DNA of 64,000 nt from Odoribacter sp. AF15-53 (GCF_003479425.1 NZ_QUHC01000010.1:62001-126000); one strand, 5' to 3'; shown: positions 53,175 through 62,823, counted from the first letter of the stretch. Translations and numbers: made by a program. The notes: generated by a model from the letters alone, not told the origin.

Positions 53175-54362
53175 ATGAGTATAGACAACATACATATCAT
53201 ATTGGATTTAATTCTGAAATCCTGGGCCGGGACTCTTACGCGGCCGGAAGAGGAGCGGTTGAACGAGTTGTTGAGCGATCCGGAGTGGGCACGCCTGAAA
53301 CAGGATTTGGAAGACGACCGTTTCATCATGGGACGTTTTAAAGAGTATGAGAAATACGATAAGATGGCTGATTTCTCTTGTTTCTTGAAACGTATCCGGA
53401 AGAAACGGAAGCGGGTTCTGTGGACGACGGGTATACGTCGGACGATTTACGTGGCGGCTTCTTTGCTTGTGTTTGCCATGGCCGGTTGGCTGTGGTTGAC
53501 CGGGCGCACGGGTGAGCATCAACCGGAAACGGTTCAGGAGATGGCCAGAATGGGTACGGTAGACCGGAATAGCGTGCGCTTGATCCTAGGCGACAACAAG
53601 ATGATACCGTTGACTCGCCGGGGCGAGGCCGTGATGTTGGCCACGAAAGGTATACAATACTCGGACGGCTTGCGAACGTTGAACTATAAATACGTCAAGA
53701 ATGATTCTCTTGAGGATGTGGTTGAGTATCATACCCTGATCGTGCCTAAAGGTGAGATGCAAAAGGTGATTTTTTCCGATAGTAGCTGGGTCGTGCTGAA
53801 TGCCCGCTCCTCGATCAAGTTCCCCGCGGTATTCAAGGGTGCGGAGCGAAAGGTCTATGTCGAGGGAGAGGCTTATTTCGAGGTGGCGAGAGATGCGGAA
53901 CATCCCTTCATCGTTTCGGTAAAGAACTTTGACGTGCGGGTATTGGGGACAAGTTTCAACGTGTTGAGTTATGATGATGAATTTGCATCCTGCGTCACCT
54001 TGTTATCGGGAAGCGTGGAGACCATGTCGGGGAATGACACCGTGTGCCTGCGGCCGGGGGAGCAGGTTTCTATAACAAGTGACAATCGGATGACGGTGCA
54101 AAAAACAGATATAAATGTCGTAGTGTCTTGGATGGATGAGAAATTCGGTTTTAACAATGAAAGACTGGATGTGATCATGAGGAAGATTTGTCGTTGGTAC
54201 GATGTGGAAGTTTTATACGAGGTTCCGGGTATTCGTGAACGCTGTTTTACCGGGGCTCCTTCAAGTAACATGCCTTTACCGGAATTGTTGGAGGCGCTAA
54301 GTACCACGACAAATTTACACTTCTCATTGCGTGACGGAGTTATAACCATTAAACAGAACTAA
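53175..54362 (+). CDS. FecR-family anti-sigma factor (locus 3)
   Basis: 395 residues. A cytoplasmic N-terminus (DLILKSWAGTLTRPEEERLNELLSDP) precedes a transmembrane segment (~90-108, TIYVAASLLVFAMAGWLWL). The FecR domain (~185-285) contains VPKGEMQKVIFSDSSWVVLNARSSIKFPAVF and EGEAYFEVARDAEHPFIV. The DUF4974 domain (~320-395) contains RLDVIMRKICRWYDVEVLYEVPG. Unlike the other two loci, no sigma gene precedes it; an ABC permease lies 53 bases upstream and no TGTCAYC motif is in the gap. Its partner may be the orphan sigma at 62174. Confidence 0.92.
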   Translation: MSIDNIHIILDLILKSWAGTLTRPEEERLNELLSDPEWARLKQDLEDDRFIMGRFKEYEKYDKMADFSCFLKRIRKKRKRVLWTTGIRRTIYVAASLLVFAMAGWLWLTGRTGEHQPETVQEMARMGTVDRNSVRLILGDNKMIPLTRRGEAVMLATKGIQYSDGLRTLNYKYVKNDSLEDVVEYHTLIVPKGEMQKVIFSDSSWVVLNARSSIKFPAVFKGAERKVYVEGEAYFEVARDAEHPFIVSVKNFDVRVLGTSFNVLSYDDEFASCVTLLSGSVETMSGNDTVCLRPGEQVSITSDNRMTVQKTDINVVVSWMDEKFGFNNERLDVIMRKICRWYDVEVLYEVPGIRERCFTGAPSSNMPLPELLEALSTTTNLHFSLRDGVITIKQN

Positions 54363-54401
54363 AGCTAGCAAACGAAAACTAACCGTGAAAGCGTGAATTG
54401 A

Positions 54402-54420
54402 TAGAATGGTGAACATTCTA
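54402..54420 (+). promoter_or_regulatory. Hairpin between fecR 3 and susC 3
   Basis: TAGAATG (54402-54408) pairs perfectly with CATTCTA (54414-54420) around a 5-base loop. It is the third example of a hairpin without a T-run between fecR and susC in this window. Confidence 0.45.
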
Positions 54421-54458
54421 AACGGGAAAGATATACCTATAAACCAAATTTACAAACT

Positions 54459-54524
54459 ATGATGCTTCCACGCGTAACCGTGATGGGACACGATTCCGGA
54501 CGGGGGCATCCTTATGAAAATTAA
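54459..54524 (+). CDS. Possible 21-codon leader ORF overlapping the susC 3 start
   Basis: An ATG-ATG start at 54459/54462 sits in the same context (TTTACAAACTATG) that precedes the start codons of SusC 1 and 2. It encodes a 21-residue peptide in a different frame and ends at a TAA (54522-54524), 11 bases inside susC 3. It could couple translation to susC, or mark a frame change that moved the original start. The peptide has no recognisable features, so coding is uncertain. Confidence 0.25.
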   Translation: MMLPRVTVMGHDSGRGHPYEN

Positions 54525-57500
54525 AACTGATCTTATGAGAAAAAAGAAGTCTAACCTGTCTACGACGTGCGGAAAAACCGGCATATTTTTCATGTTGGTA
54601 ATTCTGTTACAGTCTTTTAGTATCGGTATTAGTCGGGCACAGTCCGGCGATGATCCGAGATTGACCGTGGAGTTTAAAGAGACTCCCTTTATAGACGTGA
54701 TTAACTACATTAAACGTCATGCGAAATATGATTTCCTTTATAATAACGAGGAAGTGCAGAAAATTCCGGCCGTGACGCATGCTTTCAAGTCCGTTCCAGC
54801 TTCGGAGGTACTCCGGATATGCCTAGAAGGAACTGAATATACTTTCCGTCTTTTCCAGAATATGATCGTCATACAGAAAAGACAAAAGACGCTGGAACCG
54901 GTCACCGTACGGGGAAAAGTGTTGGATGAGCGTGGTGTGTCATTACCCGGAGCCACGGTGATCGTGAAAGGGACAAGCATAGGAGGAAGTACGAACGATC
55001 AGGGTATGTTCGTTTTTAGCTTGCCCAAGATGGACACGATCTATCTTTTGATTAGTTTCGTGGGAATGGAAACCCGTGAGGTCGGGATATCGGATTTTAG
55101 CAAGGAGGTTGTCGTACGCATGAAACCCGACACGAAAGAGGTGGAAGAAGTAGTCGTGACCGGGTATGGGAACGTGCGTAAGACTAGTTTTACGGGTAAT
55201 TCAGTAACGGTCACCCAGGATGAGTTACTGAAAGTTTCCAAGACGAATGTCATGAAAGCTTTGGAGGTATACGATCCCTCGTTTCGTGTCAGGACAAATA
55301 ATCAATGGGGGTCGGATCCCAATGCGCTTCCGGAAATGCAGATTCGGGGACAGTCGAGTATCGGGGTAAAGGATCTTGACCGGAACACGCTTTCTAAATC
55401 CGCTTTAGAGAACAATCCTAATTTGCCTATTTTTATCTTGGATAATTTCGAAACCACGATTCAAAAGATATACGATATGGACCCCAACCGTATCGAGAGT
55501 GTGACCATTCTCAAGGATGCTGCGGCCACGGCTCTCTATGGCTCACGGGCTGCAAACGGCGTGGTGGTAATCACGACCGTGGCCCCGAAATCCGGTGAGA
55601 TCCGGGTGACATACAATATGGTCGGGACAGTTTCCATGCCTAATCTGAAAGACTATAACTTGATGAACGCCCGGGAAAAACTGGAAGCCGAAGTTGCGGC
55701 CGGTTTATTCAATATGGAGGGTGAGGAACTTTGGATAGGATTAATGAGGTTGGAAGAATATCAGGCTAAATTACGGAACGTGCAGGAAGGTGTTAATACT
55801 TATTGGCTGGCTAAACCTTTGAGGACAGAGTTCAATCACAAGCATGGCTTGTATCTTGAAGGAGGAAACGAGGAATTTCGCTATGGGATTGACTTGGGTT
55901 ACAACAACGAGAACGGGGTTATGAAGGGTTCTTATCGGGACAGGATAGATGCCGGGTTCTCTATTTACTACACGACTCCGAAAGTGCAAGTTCACAATTA
56001 TATCAGTTACGGTGTCACCAAGGAGAAAGAGTCTCCTTATGGTGATTTCTCGCAGTATACCCAAATGCTGCCTTACGAGAAATACAAAGACGAGGACGGT
56101 AAGACGTTGCGTCGTTTGAATTGGTCGCGAGTGTTGGATTTCGAGCCGATGAACCCGCTATACGAGGCCGAGTTGGGGAGTTTTGACAAGGGACAAACGA
56201 ACATCCTGACCGAAAACCTGAGCGTGAACTGGTTTGTTAAACCGACCTTCTGGGTGAAAGGTGAATTGGGCGTGAGTCATTCGACGGGAAAACGTGAGGC
56301 TTTCATTGATCCGTTGTCTATAAAGAACAATTTAGACTATGGTGACGACCGGAGTTACGTGGGGAGTCTGACGCTAACGAACACGGAATATACGACTTGG
56401 GAAGGGAAACTGACCGTGTCTTATAACGAATCAATCAGCAACCACAACATAAACGTGGGGGGAGGACTGGAGGTAAAAACCACCCGGCGACGTACTAATA
56501 GCGGTACGTACAAGGGATTTCAGTCTGCCGAATTCTCTTCGCCCGAGTTTGCCCGTTCCATGCCGAACAAAACTACTTTTCAAGAAGTGCAAACTCGTTT
56601 GTTTGGAATGTTTGCTCGTTTAAATTATTCTTATAAAGATATTTACTTGATGGATGCTTCTCTTCGTGTTGACGGTTCTTCTGAGTTCGGATCAGACAAG
56701 CGTTACGCACCCTTCTTTTCGGGAGGTTTGGGTTTGAACGTTCACAAGTATACTTTCATGGAGAAATACGGGTTTATTAATCACCTTAAAGTACGCGGTT
56801 CATTCGGGCAAACGGGAAAAGTTAACTTCGAACCTTACGCGGCGGTACCTACTCACGAGATTGATGTTGATGAATGGTACGTGTCGGGACCCGCGGCAAG
56901 CCTGATGAGGACTCGGGGAAACAAGGATTTAAAGTGGGAAAAGACCGATAAGTTTGATATCGGGTTTGAGCTGGGGTTGTTGAGAAATCTACTTTATTTG
57001 GAATTTTCATGGTATAACGAAATTACGAATGGTCTGATTACCGATGTTACTCTGCCGACGTCCACGGGATTCCGTACCTATAAAAGTAATATGGGTAAGG
57101 TCGAGAACAAGGGATTTGAAATTCAATTCCGGAGTGACCTGCTCAGTACTTCGGACTGGTACGTGGCTGTTTTTGCCAATTTGGCGCATAATACCAACAA
57201 AATTAAGAAAATATCCGATGCTCTAAAAGCATACAACGACGCGGTAAACGAGTACTATAACCAAGAAATCGAGAGCATCTGGGACAAGGACAATCCGAAT
57301 TTGAATCGGGTAATGACGAAATACGAAGAGGGACAATCCCTTTCCGCGAAGTACGGGTTAAAATCTCTTGGAATAGACCCTGCAAACGGGCAGGAATTGT
57401 ATGTTTACCGGGACGGATCAGTCGGTTACGAGTGGAAAGCTACCGAGATGCGTAATATCGGGGATGAATTACCGTGGGGAACCGGTTCTTTCGGGGTAAA

Positions 57501-57927
57501 CTTGAGGTGGCGGAATTTCACGTTTAGCACGAGTTTTCTCTACGAGTTCGGCGGGGATTTCTATAACGAAACCTTGATTGAGAAGGTCGAGAACGCCAAT
57601 ATTCAGTATTATAATGTAGATCGCCGTGCGATGACCGAGCGTTGGAAAAAGTTCGGGGATGTCGTGATGTACAAAGATATCCAAGATGAGCGACAAACAA
57701 CCGATCCCACTTCCCGATTCATGCAGCGTAACAACGTGTTGAACTGGAGTTCCATGTCCATTGGCTACGAGTTCGATCGGGAGATGTTGAAGCGGATTGG
57801 CATTGAAAATATCAGGATTGAAGTCGGTACGAATGACTTGTGGCGCCTTTCTACCGTCAAAGCGGAACGCGGGCTGAGTTACCCGTATGCTAACGCGGTA
57901 AACTTTTCCGTGAATATTCGATTCTAA
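54514..57927 (+). CDS. SusC/RagA-family TonB-dependent outer-membrane transporter (locus 3)
   Basis: 1137 residues from the ATG at 54514; the in-frame ATG at 54535 is equally possible. A signal peptide ends near GISRAQS (~43). An STN domain follows (~48-115, LTVEFKETPFIDVINYIKRHAKYDFLYN), then a regulatory-like domain (~130-205, GKVLDERGVSLPGATVIVKGTSIGG), a TonB-box-like EEVVVTGYG, and a plug with NRIESVTILKDAAATALYGSRAANGVVVI. The barrel ends in NFSVNIRF. It belongs to the subclass accompanied by SusD, DUF4843 and PKD-like lipoproteins. The substrate is unknown, as no enzyme is linked. Confidence 0.94.
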   Translation: MKIKTDLMRKKKSNLSTTCGKTGIFFMLVILLQSFSIGISRAQSGDDPRLTVEFKETPFIDVINYIKRHAKYDFLYNNEEVQKIPAVTHAFKSVPASEVLRICLEGTEYTFRLFQNMIVIQKRQKTLEPVTVRGKVLDERGVSLPGATVIVKGTSIGGSTNDQGMFVFSLPKMDTIYLLISFVGMETREVGISDFSKEVVVRMKPDTKEVEEVVVTGYGNVRKTSFTGNSVTVTQDELLKVSKTNVMKALEVYDPSFRVRTNNQWGSDPNALPEMQIRGQSSIGVKDLDRNTLSKSALENNPNLPIFILDNFETTIQKIYDMDPNRIESVTILKDAAATALYGSRAANGVVVITTVAPKSGEIRVTYNMVGTVSMPNLKDYNLMNAREKLEAEVAAGLFNMEGEELWIGLMRLEEYQAKLRNVQEGVNTYWLAKPLRTEFNHKHGLYLEGGNEEFRYGIDLGYNNENGVMKGSYRDRIDAGFSIYYTTPKVQVHNYISYGVTKEKESPYGDFSQYTQMLPYEKYKDEDGKTLRRLNWSRVLDFEPMNPLYEAELGSFDKGQTNILTENLSVNWFVKPTFWVKGELGVSHSTGKREAFIDPLSIKNNLDYGDDRSYVGSLTLTNTEYTTWEGKLTVSYNESISNHNINVGGGLEVKTTRRRTNSGTYKGFQSAEFSSPEFARSMPNKTTFQEVQTRLFGMFARLNYSYKDIYLMDASLRVDGSSEFGSDKRYAPFFSGGLGLNVHKYTFMEKYGFINHLKVRGSFGQTGKVNFEPYAAVPTHEIDVDEWYVSGPAASLMRTRGNKDLKWEKTDKFDIGFELGLLRNLLYLEFSWYNEITNGLITDVTLPTSTGFRTYKSNMGKVENKGFEIQFRSDLLSTSDWYVAVFANLAHNTNKIKKISDALKAYNDAVNEYYNQEIESIWDKDNPNLNRVMTKYEEGQSLSAKYGLKSLGIDPANGQELYVYRDGSVGYEWKATEMRNIGDELPWGTGSFGVNLRWRNFTFSTSFLYEFGGDFYNETLIEKVENANIQYYNVDRRAMTERWKKFGDVVMYKDIQDERQTTDPTSRFMQRNNVLNWSSMSIGYEFDREMLKRIGIENIRIEVGTNDLWRLSTVKAERGLSYPYANAVNFSVNIRF

Positions 57928-57947
57928 ACAGAGATAAAGAGATTATT

Positions 57948-59414
57948 ATGAAAAAAATAAAATATACCATAGGATTGTTTCTCCTCTTTACCTTGACCGC
58001 TTGTAACGATTGGTTCGAGGTAAACCCGGAAACCCGGGTTAGTAGCGATGATCTGTATGCAACGGGCGATGGTTTCCGGATGCAGGTCAACGGCATGTAT
58101 AAAAATCTGGCAAGTGAAAGTTTGTATGCCCGGCAACTGACGTGGGGATTCCTGGATGTTTTGGGACAATATTACATCCGGCAGAATCTTGACAACGCGT
58201 ATCAGGACGTGAATGATCGTCTGTACGAGAAATCTGACGTGCTCGGCACGATTGATTTAATTTGGTCGGATATGTATAAGGTAATTGCCGATTGTAACAA
58301 TATTATAGAGCATGTTGACAAAGCTTCAAATAGTATCTTCGAGTTCGGGGAACCCGAACGCCTGAAAATACGAGGGGAAGCATTTGCTGTACGGGCTTTT
58401 GTGCATTTTGACCTGCTTCGTCTTTTTGCCCCGGCCCCGGTGGTGAATGAGAACGGCACGTGGATTCCTTACGTGACGAACTCCGAGTCCGTGATCAATA
58501 ATAAATTGACCGTGAAACAGGTCTTGGAAAACGTGGAGCGGGATTTACTAGAAGCCCACGCCAGTATGGTTGCCTGGGATTCGGCAATCATTTACAGTGA
58601 TTATTATAACCGGGAAGTGATCCGGATGTGGCATATCACGGAACGTTTTTGGAAGGAGTGGGATATCGAGAGTGAGATACCGGAATTTTTCGGACACCAG
58701 CGTTCCCGGATGAACATGGCATCGGTACGTGCCTTGCTGGCACGATTGTATGCCTACATGGGGGAGAAAAAGAAGGCTTATGATGCGATCGAGGAGATGA
58801 TTGCCATGGGAGGTCAATGGGAGAGTTGGGGATTTGATGATATGAACTGGCTCGATCCCGGTTACGGTAGGTTATTGGGAGACGTGATTTTTAATGTTTA
58901 TAATACCCAGGCGGGGGAAATAAACGCTCCGTTCATGAGTGCCGAACGTCCACTATACATTCGTAATGTACCCGAGTTATTCCCTGCTCAGAATCAGATC
59001 GACGGTCGTTTCGAACGATTACTCACCGTCTTGGGAGGTAATTATCTTTCGATTAAAAGCAAGAAAGGAAATAATGATGTTGCCTATATTCCATTGTTGC
59101 GTAAGAGTGAATTGTACTATATCAAGGGTGAATATCTCGCTTCTGTCGGGCAAGTAGATGCGGCCGTGGAATTATTGAGGGATATAAGAAGCGCCCGGGG
59201 AGATATCTCCTTTGACGATCTTAACACGATCTATGACGAGACCGGATACGTGCAGGCAATGCTCACCGATGCCCGGAAAGAATATATCGGGGAGGGACAA
59301 TCTTTCTACTTGTTCAAGCGCTTGAACCTGCCTGTTTTTGACGGGGTACAGAATATTGACTTCCGGAACCAGTACGTGCTACCCGTTCCCAAAAGCGAGC
59401 AAGTAATCTTTTAG
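57948..59414 (+). CDS. SusD/RagB-family surface lipoprotein (locus 3)
   Basis: 488 residues, lipobox TLTAC (Cys19), NDWFEVNPETRVSSDDLYATGDGFRMQVNGMY. SusD helices include LKIRGEAFAVRAFVHFDLLRLFAPAP, VKQVLENVERDLLEAHASM, MASVRALLARLYAYMGEKKKAYDAIEEMI, then YIKGEYLASVGQVDAAVELLRDIR and DARKEYIGEGQSFYLFKRLN. It is the extracellular lid of SusC 3, 20 bases downstream. Confidence 0.94.
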   Translation: MKKIKYTIGLFLLFTLTACNDWFEVNPETRVSSDDLYATGDGFRMQVNGMYKNLASESLYARQLTWGFLDVLGQYYIRQNLDNAYQDVNDRLYEKSDVLGTIDLIWSDMYKVIADCNNIIEHVDKASNSIFEFGEPERLKIRGEAFAVRAFVHFDLLRLFAPAPVVNENGTWIPYVTNSESVINNKLTVKQVLENVERDLLEAHASMVAWDSAIIYSDYYNREVIRMWHITERFWKEWDIESEIPEFFGHQRSRMNMASVRALLARLYAYMGEKKKAYDAIEEMIAMGGQWESWGFDDMNWLDPGYGRLLGDVIFNVYNTQAGEINAPFMSAERPLYIRNVPELFPAQNQIDGRFERLLTVLGGNYLSIKSKKGNNDVAYIPLLRKSELYYIKGEYLASVGQVDAAVELLRDIRSARGDISFDDLNTIYDETGYVQAMLTDARKEYIGEGQSFYLFKRLNLPVFDGVQNIDFRNQYVLPVPKSEQVIF

Positions 59415-59443
59415 AACCAGTGAACCTAAAAAAGTAAATTGAG

Positions 59444-60139
59444 ATGAGATATATAATTATACTTCTTGTGGCCGTGGCCCTTCTCGGGGCTTGTTCCGAG
59501 GACAAGTTCACGACTTATGATTCAACGAGATTCCTCTACTTCACGAAAGGAATAACCGCCGATAGCATCACTGAATCCTTTTTCTTTTACCCGGATAAGA
59601 ATACCCATGATATCAGTCTGGAGCTGTTGTTTGCCGGGAATCCTGTCACGAGTGATGTGGCCTATCGTGTAGATGTCGACGAGAGTCTGACGACAGCTGT
59701 CAAAGGGACTGACTTTGATTACGAACCGAATGGAACTTGGCGTGCGGGAAAGGAACGTGACACCCTCGTGTTGAAATTAATCAAGACTCCCAAACTCGAT
59801 AACCAGATGTTTCGGGTGGTGTTGAAGATTACCCCGACCGATGGCTTCGAGGCCGGACCAACGGCGAACGCCCGGAGTCAACGGGTGGTATTTACTTCGA
59901 AGGCAATCGCTCCCACGTGGTGGGATGCTCATATTGTACGTTATTATCTTGGCCCGTATAGCGACGCAAAATATGCCGAATTCATAGAGGCTACCGGGAT
60001 CAGTGATATGACCGGTTTTGGAGCTACCGAGTTGAGATACTATTCCCTGAAATTGAAATACCACTTGCTGAACCAGAAGAATGCCGGGAACCCGGTCATG
60101 GACGGGGGGGCGGAAATGAGTGTTCCTATTGTCGGATAA
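59444..60139 (+). CDS. DUF4843-family lipoprotein
   Basis: 231 residues, lipobox LLGAC (Cys17). The order DSTRFLYFTKG, ITESFFFYPDKNTHDISLELLFAGNP, YRVDVDESLTTAVKGTDF and DTLVLKLIKTPKLDNQMFRVVLKI is characteristic of DUF4843 proteins, which follow SusD in many Bacteroidetes loci. These are probably surface accessory lipoproteins of the SusCD complex; no enzymatic activity is known. It lies 29 bases after susD 3 and 15 before the PKD-like gene. Confidence 0.88.
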   Translation: MRYIIILLVAVALLGACSEDKFTTYDSTRFLYFTKGITADSITESFFFYPDKNTHDISLELLFAGNPVTSDVAYRVDVDESLTTAVKGTDFDYEPNGTWRAGKERDTLVLKLIKTPKLDNQMFRVVLKITPTDGFEAGPTANARSQRVVFTSKAIAPTWWDAHIVRYYLGPYSDAKYAEFIEATGISDMTGFGATELRYYSLKLKYHLLNQKNAGNPVMDGGAEMSVPIVG

Positions 60140-60154
60140 TTAAAATGAAATATC

Positions 60155-61837
60155 ATGAAGATACAGAATTATATATGGAGTGCGATTGTCATGTTTCTCC
60201 TTTACGGTTGTTTTGACGATAAGGGAAATTATGACTATACGGAAGTTCCGGCGGTGCAAGTCGTCGAGTACATTACGAATGAGGAAGAACTTGGCAGTTT
60301 CTGGGCATTGACCGTCGGTGACGTGATCGAGGCTGAGCCGGTACTAAAGTTCACGGGTGATTCCACTATTCTAGCATTAACGTACGAGTGGGTGGTTGAA
60401 AACTCTACTACTCAAGAGTTAAAGACTATCGGGACCGAGAAAAAATTGATTTGGAAAACCGACATGGGCGGGTTTCTCTCGATTTACCTGTTTATCACCG
60501 ATTCGCTCTCGGGCTATCAAACTGTGGATCGTGGAATTAATATGTGGCCCACGGACAATAATTCTACTTCCGAGGCATGGATGGTTCTTTCGGAAATTGA
60601 TGGGAAAGCTTGTTTCTCTATTCTTGAGAACGTGAGTAACTGGGAGGGGAGTAACTATGTTTATCGTTTCCGCGAGTTCGTGGATTATTACCCGTTACAG
60701 AATGAGGGGCAGGAGTTGGGCGGTAGTCCGGTGAAGATCATGAATCACTGGCTCGGTTCAGGAAGTTCCTCTGCTCCGGGAATGTTGCTTGTTCTCCAGA
60801 ACGGGGGGATAGGTCCGGTTTACCTTGGTAATCAAGATTATCGCAGAACACTTTATTTGAAGGATGACTTTATTAACGGTGTTTTACCTAACGTGGTATT
60901 TAAGGATGCCGTGGCGAACTCGAAAAGTCATGTCCTGCTTTCCGAGGATGGCGGTCTGTACATGAAAGCCGTGGAACATCTTGACGTGTGGTTTGCAGGT
61001 AAATATCTTGATGTCCCCGCCAATGTCGAGGGAGGGATGAAAATAGACCGTTTGATACGGATGTCTTACTCCGGGAATATTACTGGAACTTTTGCCCTTG
61101 ACGTGATGCATCATCGTTTATTATACATCCAGAATGAGAATGATCTGGAGTACGGTGGAACTTGGGGAGATGCGAACGCGATTACCGAGATTTACACGGA
61201 ACCGGCTGCGGGTATCACGCTTGCGCTAAACGACTTGAAAGATCTGGATATTCTTTATTGTGGCTCTTACGTTGGTTCTGTCCAGTCGGAGTGGGGAATT
61301 CCGGATCGCACCGCGGATATGCTTATGTTTTACAAGGATAATCGTGCGGGGAGCGAGACCGTCGGGCAGTATTGTCTTTATACTTTCCGTTTCGCTTTCG
61401 ATTTTGAGCAATGGGTATTCAAGGCGTATCCCAAGATCGAGCGAGCGTTTCCCGCCGCCTTCCAGTACGCGATTCGTGAGGACGGGCAGTTCTTTGTTTC
61501 CCCCCACGGTGACCTGGAGTTTCTCTTCTTCAGCTCCGGAGGTAACAATGGAGAATTGTGGGGATATATCTTCCGGGGAGCGGGAGGAACCGATCCGGTC
61601 AAGTTGTTTGATTTTACCGGGCGAAAGATTGTACGGATATCCTCGACGGACTCGGGTAATGGAAGCGGTTCTTCGGGTATGGATTTGACCGTGGCCCTCG
61701 AAACGGGCGAGATATACATGTTCAACGTGCATAACTCCCACTTTGGTACCGGAATAACCCCGAAATGGGTATCATCCGAAAGTTACGGGAAGATCATAGA
61801 CATGCGTTACGATGGTCCTTCCAAGAATGCCATATAA
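60155..61837 (+). CDS. PKD-like family lipoprotein
   Basis: 560 residues, lipobox LLYGC (Cys19) followed by FDDKGNYDYTEV, the hallmark opening of the PKD-like lipoproteins that accompany DUF4843. An Ig-like fold (~30-125, LTYEWVVENSTTQELKTIGTEKKLIWKT) precedes a long beta-rich region that looks propeller-like (EAWMVLSEIDGKACFSIL, HVLLSEDGGLYMKAVEH, RKIVRISSTDSGNGSGSSGMDLTVALETGEIYMFNVHN). It is probably a surface binding protein of the SusC-3 system and the last gene of that operon. An inverted repeat follows. Confidence 0.85.
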   Translation: MKIQNYIWSAIVMFLLYGCFDDKGNYDYTEVPAVQVVEYITNEEELGSFWALTVGDVIEAEPVLKFTGDSTILALTYEWVVENSTTQELKTIGTEKKLIWKTDMGGFLSIYLFITDSLSGYQTVDRGINMWPTDNNSTSEAWMVLSEIDGKACFSILENVSNWEGSNYVYRFREFVDYYPLQNEGQELGGSPVKIMNHWLGSGSSSAPGMLLVLQNGGIGPVYLGNQDYRRTLYLKDDFINGVLPNVVFKDAVANSKSHVLLSEDGGLYMKAVEHLDVWFAGKYLDVPANVEGGMKIDRLIRMSYSGNITGTFALDVMHHRLLYIQNENDLEYGGTWGDANAITEIYTEPAAGITLALNDLKDLDILYCGSYVGSVQSEWGIPDRTADMLMFYKDNRAGSETVGQYCLYTFRFAFDFEQWVFKAYPKIERAFPAAFQYAIREDGQFFVSPHGDLEFLFFSSGGNNGELWGYIFRGAGGTDPVKLFDFTGRKIVRISSTDSGNGSGSSGMDLTVALETGEIYMFNVHNSHFGTGITPKWVSSESYGKIIDMRYDGPSKNAI

Positions 61838-62173
61838 AAGCAATTAAGAATTGGAAATTGAAAAGAGATTTGTAAATCATTTTCAATTTCCAATTACTTC
61901 CCCTGTTGCGAAAAAAGAGGCTTTCGAGTACGAGGCTGGGAAGTGGCATTGTCAAATTATTTTATTCGGGGATTGAATTTTTTTTGATTTTCGGGTAGTA
62001 CCAAGCTGATTTTTAAGTATTTTTATTATGGATGGACAGGGTAAATGCTATCGTGTGATGGAATATTTTCTTAGATAAACAACTTGTAACAAACGAAGAA
62101 CGGGTTCTTCTCGTGTCTTCACTGGATGATTGCGTTTTTGTGAATAATATTTGAAGTCTAATAAAAAATAGAT
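61838..62173. other. Intergenic region before the orphan ECF sigma gene
   Basis: 336 bp without a gene. It holds a long inverted repeat (61849-61895) near the PKD-like gene, and AT-rich leader sequence. AATATTTG near 62145 resembles a -7 box but lacks the leading TA, so no promoter is called. Confidence 0.55.
61849..61895. repeat. 16-bp perfect inverted repeat after the PKD-like gene
   Basis: AATTGGAAATTGAAAA (61849-61864) is the exact reverse complement of 61880-61895, with a 15-base loop. No T-run follows on the plus strand, although the right arm starts with TTTT. It may be a terminator working in both directions, or an mRNA-end stabiliser. Confidence 0.8.
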
Positions 62174-62731
62174 ATGGTAAACCTTGAATCTATTTTGCCG
62201 GGCATAAACGCGAAAAATGAAAGATGCTGGGAGCAACTCTACTCGTCTTGCTATGCAGCCATGTGCGTGTACGTGGAATCAATTGTCAAAGACATGGATA
62301 GCTCGAAAGATATCGTGCAGGATTTGTTGGTAAATCTCTGGCATTCAGATATTCGGTTTACTTCTGCACGGGAATTAATGGGTTACCTGTATAAATCACT
62401 GTATAATAATTCTCTGCTTTATATTCGCAACAAGAAAAAAAGGGCAACGATCCTTGATAGGATGGACCGGGAAAAAGAGTGTGATGACTTTACCCGGGAA
62501 TTTATGCTTGATACCGTGCGGGAGGAAGTGGTGCGTCTGCTTTATCTGCATATCGGTGATTTACCACGAGTGAGACGACAAATCATGAGATTAAGTATCA
62601 GCGGTTTTTCTGGAAAAGAGATTGCCGAACGACTGGGAATCAGCGTGAATACAGTAAAAGTTCAGAAGAATAAGAGTATCAAATATCTGCGTGACCGCTT
62701 GCTTGGTTATCGTCGGGAATTGGAGTGGTAA
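62174..62731 (+). CDS. Orphan ECF RNA polymerase sigma factor
   Basis: 185 residues. Region 2: CWEQLYSSCYAAMCVYVESIVKDMD, KDIVQDLLVNLWHSD, LYKSLYNNSLLYIRNKKKR. Region 4: LPRVRRQIMRLSISGFSGKEIAERLGISVNTVKVQKNKSIKYLRDRL. It is most like the sigma of locus 1. No FecR follows; the only FecR in the window without a sigma is at 53175, on the other side of SusC locus 3, so the two may be partners. Ends 152 bases before a small membrane-protein gene. Confidence 0.9.
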   Translation: MVNLESILPGINAKNERCWEQLYSSCYAAMCVYVESIVKDMDSSKDIVQDLLVNLWHSDIRFTSARELMGYLYKSLYNNSLLYIRNKKKRATILDRMDREKECDDFTREFMLDTVREEVVRLLYLHIGDLPRVRRQIMRLSISGFSGKEIAERLGISVNTVKVQKNKSIKYLRDRLLGYRRELEW

Positions 62732-62791
62732 GCCTATCGGACGTTATTCCTGCTTTTAATCTGTTAAATTTAAGATTTTTCTAACACTTTA

Positions 62792-62823
62792 TTTGGAAAA
62801 TTCAAAATAATGTTATATATTTA
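62792..62823 (+). promoter_or_regulatory. Candidate promoter of the 52-residue membrane protein
   Basis: TTTG at 62792-62795 and TATATTTA at 62816-62823 are separated by 20 bases, close to the Bacteroidales -33/-7 arrangement, with one mismatch in the -7 box. Start would be near 62830, about 54 bases before the ATG. Confidence 0.45.

Noticed and set aside
61226..61741. 171-residue minus-strand frame within the PKD-like gene
   Set aside because: Antisense to a clear lipoprotein gene, with no domain.
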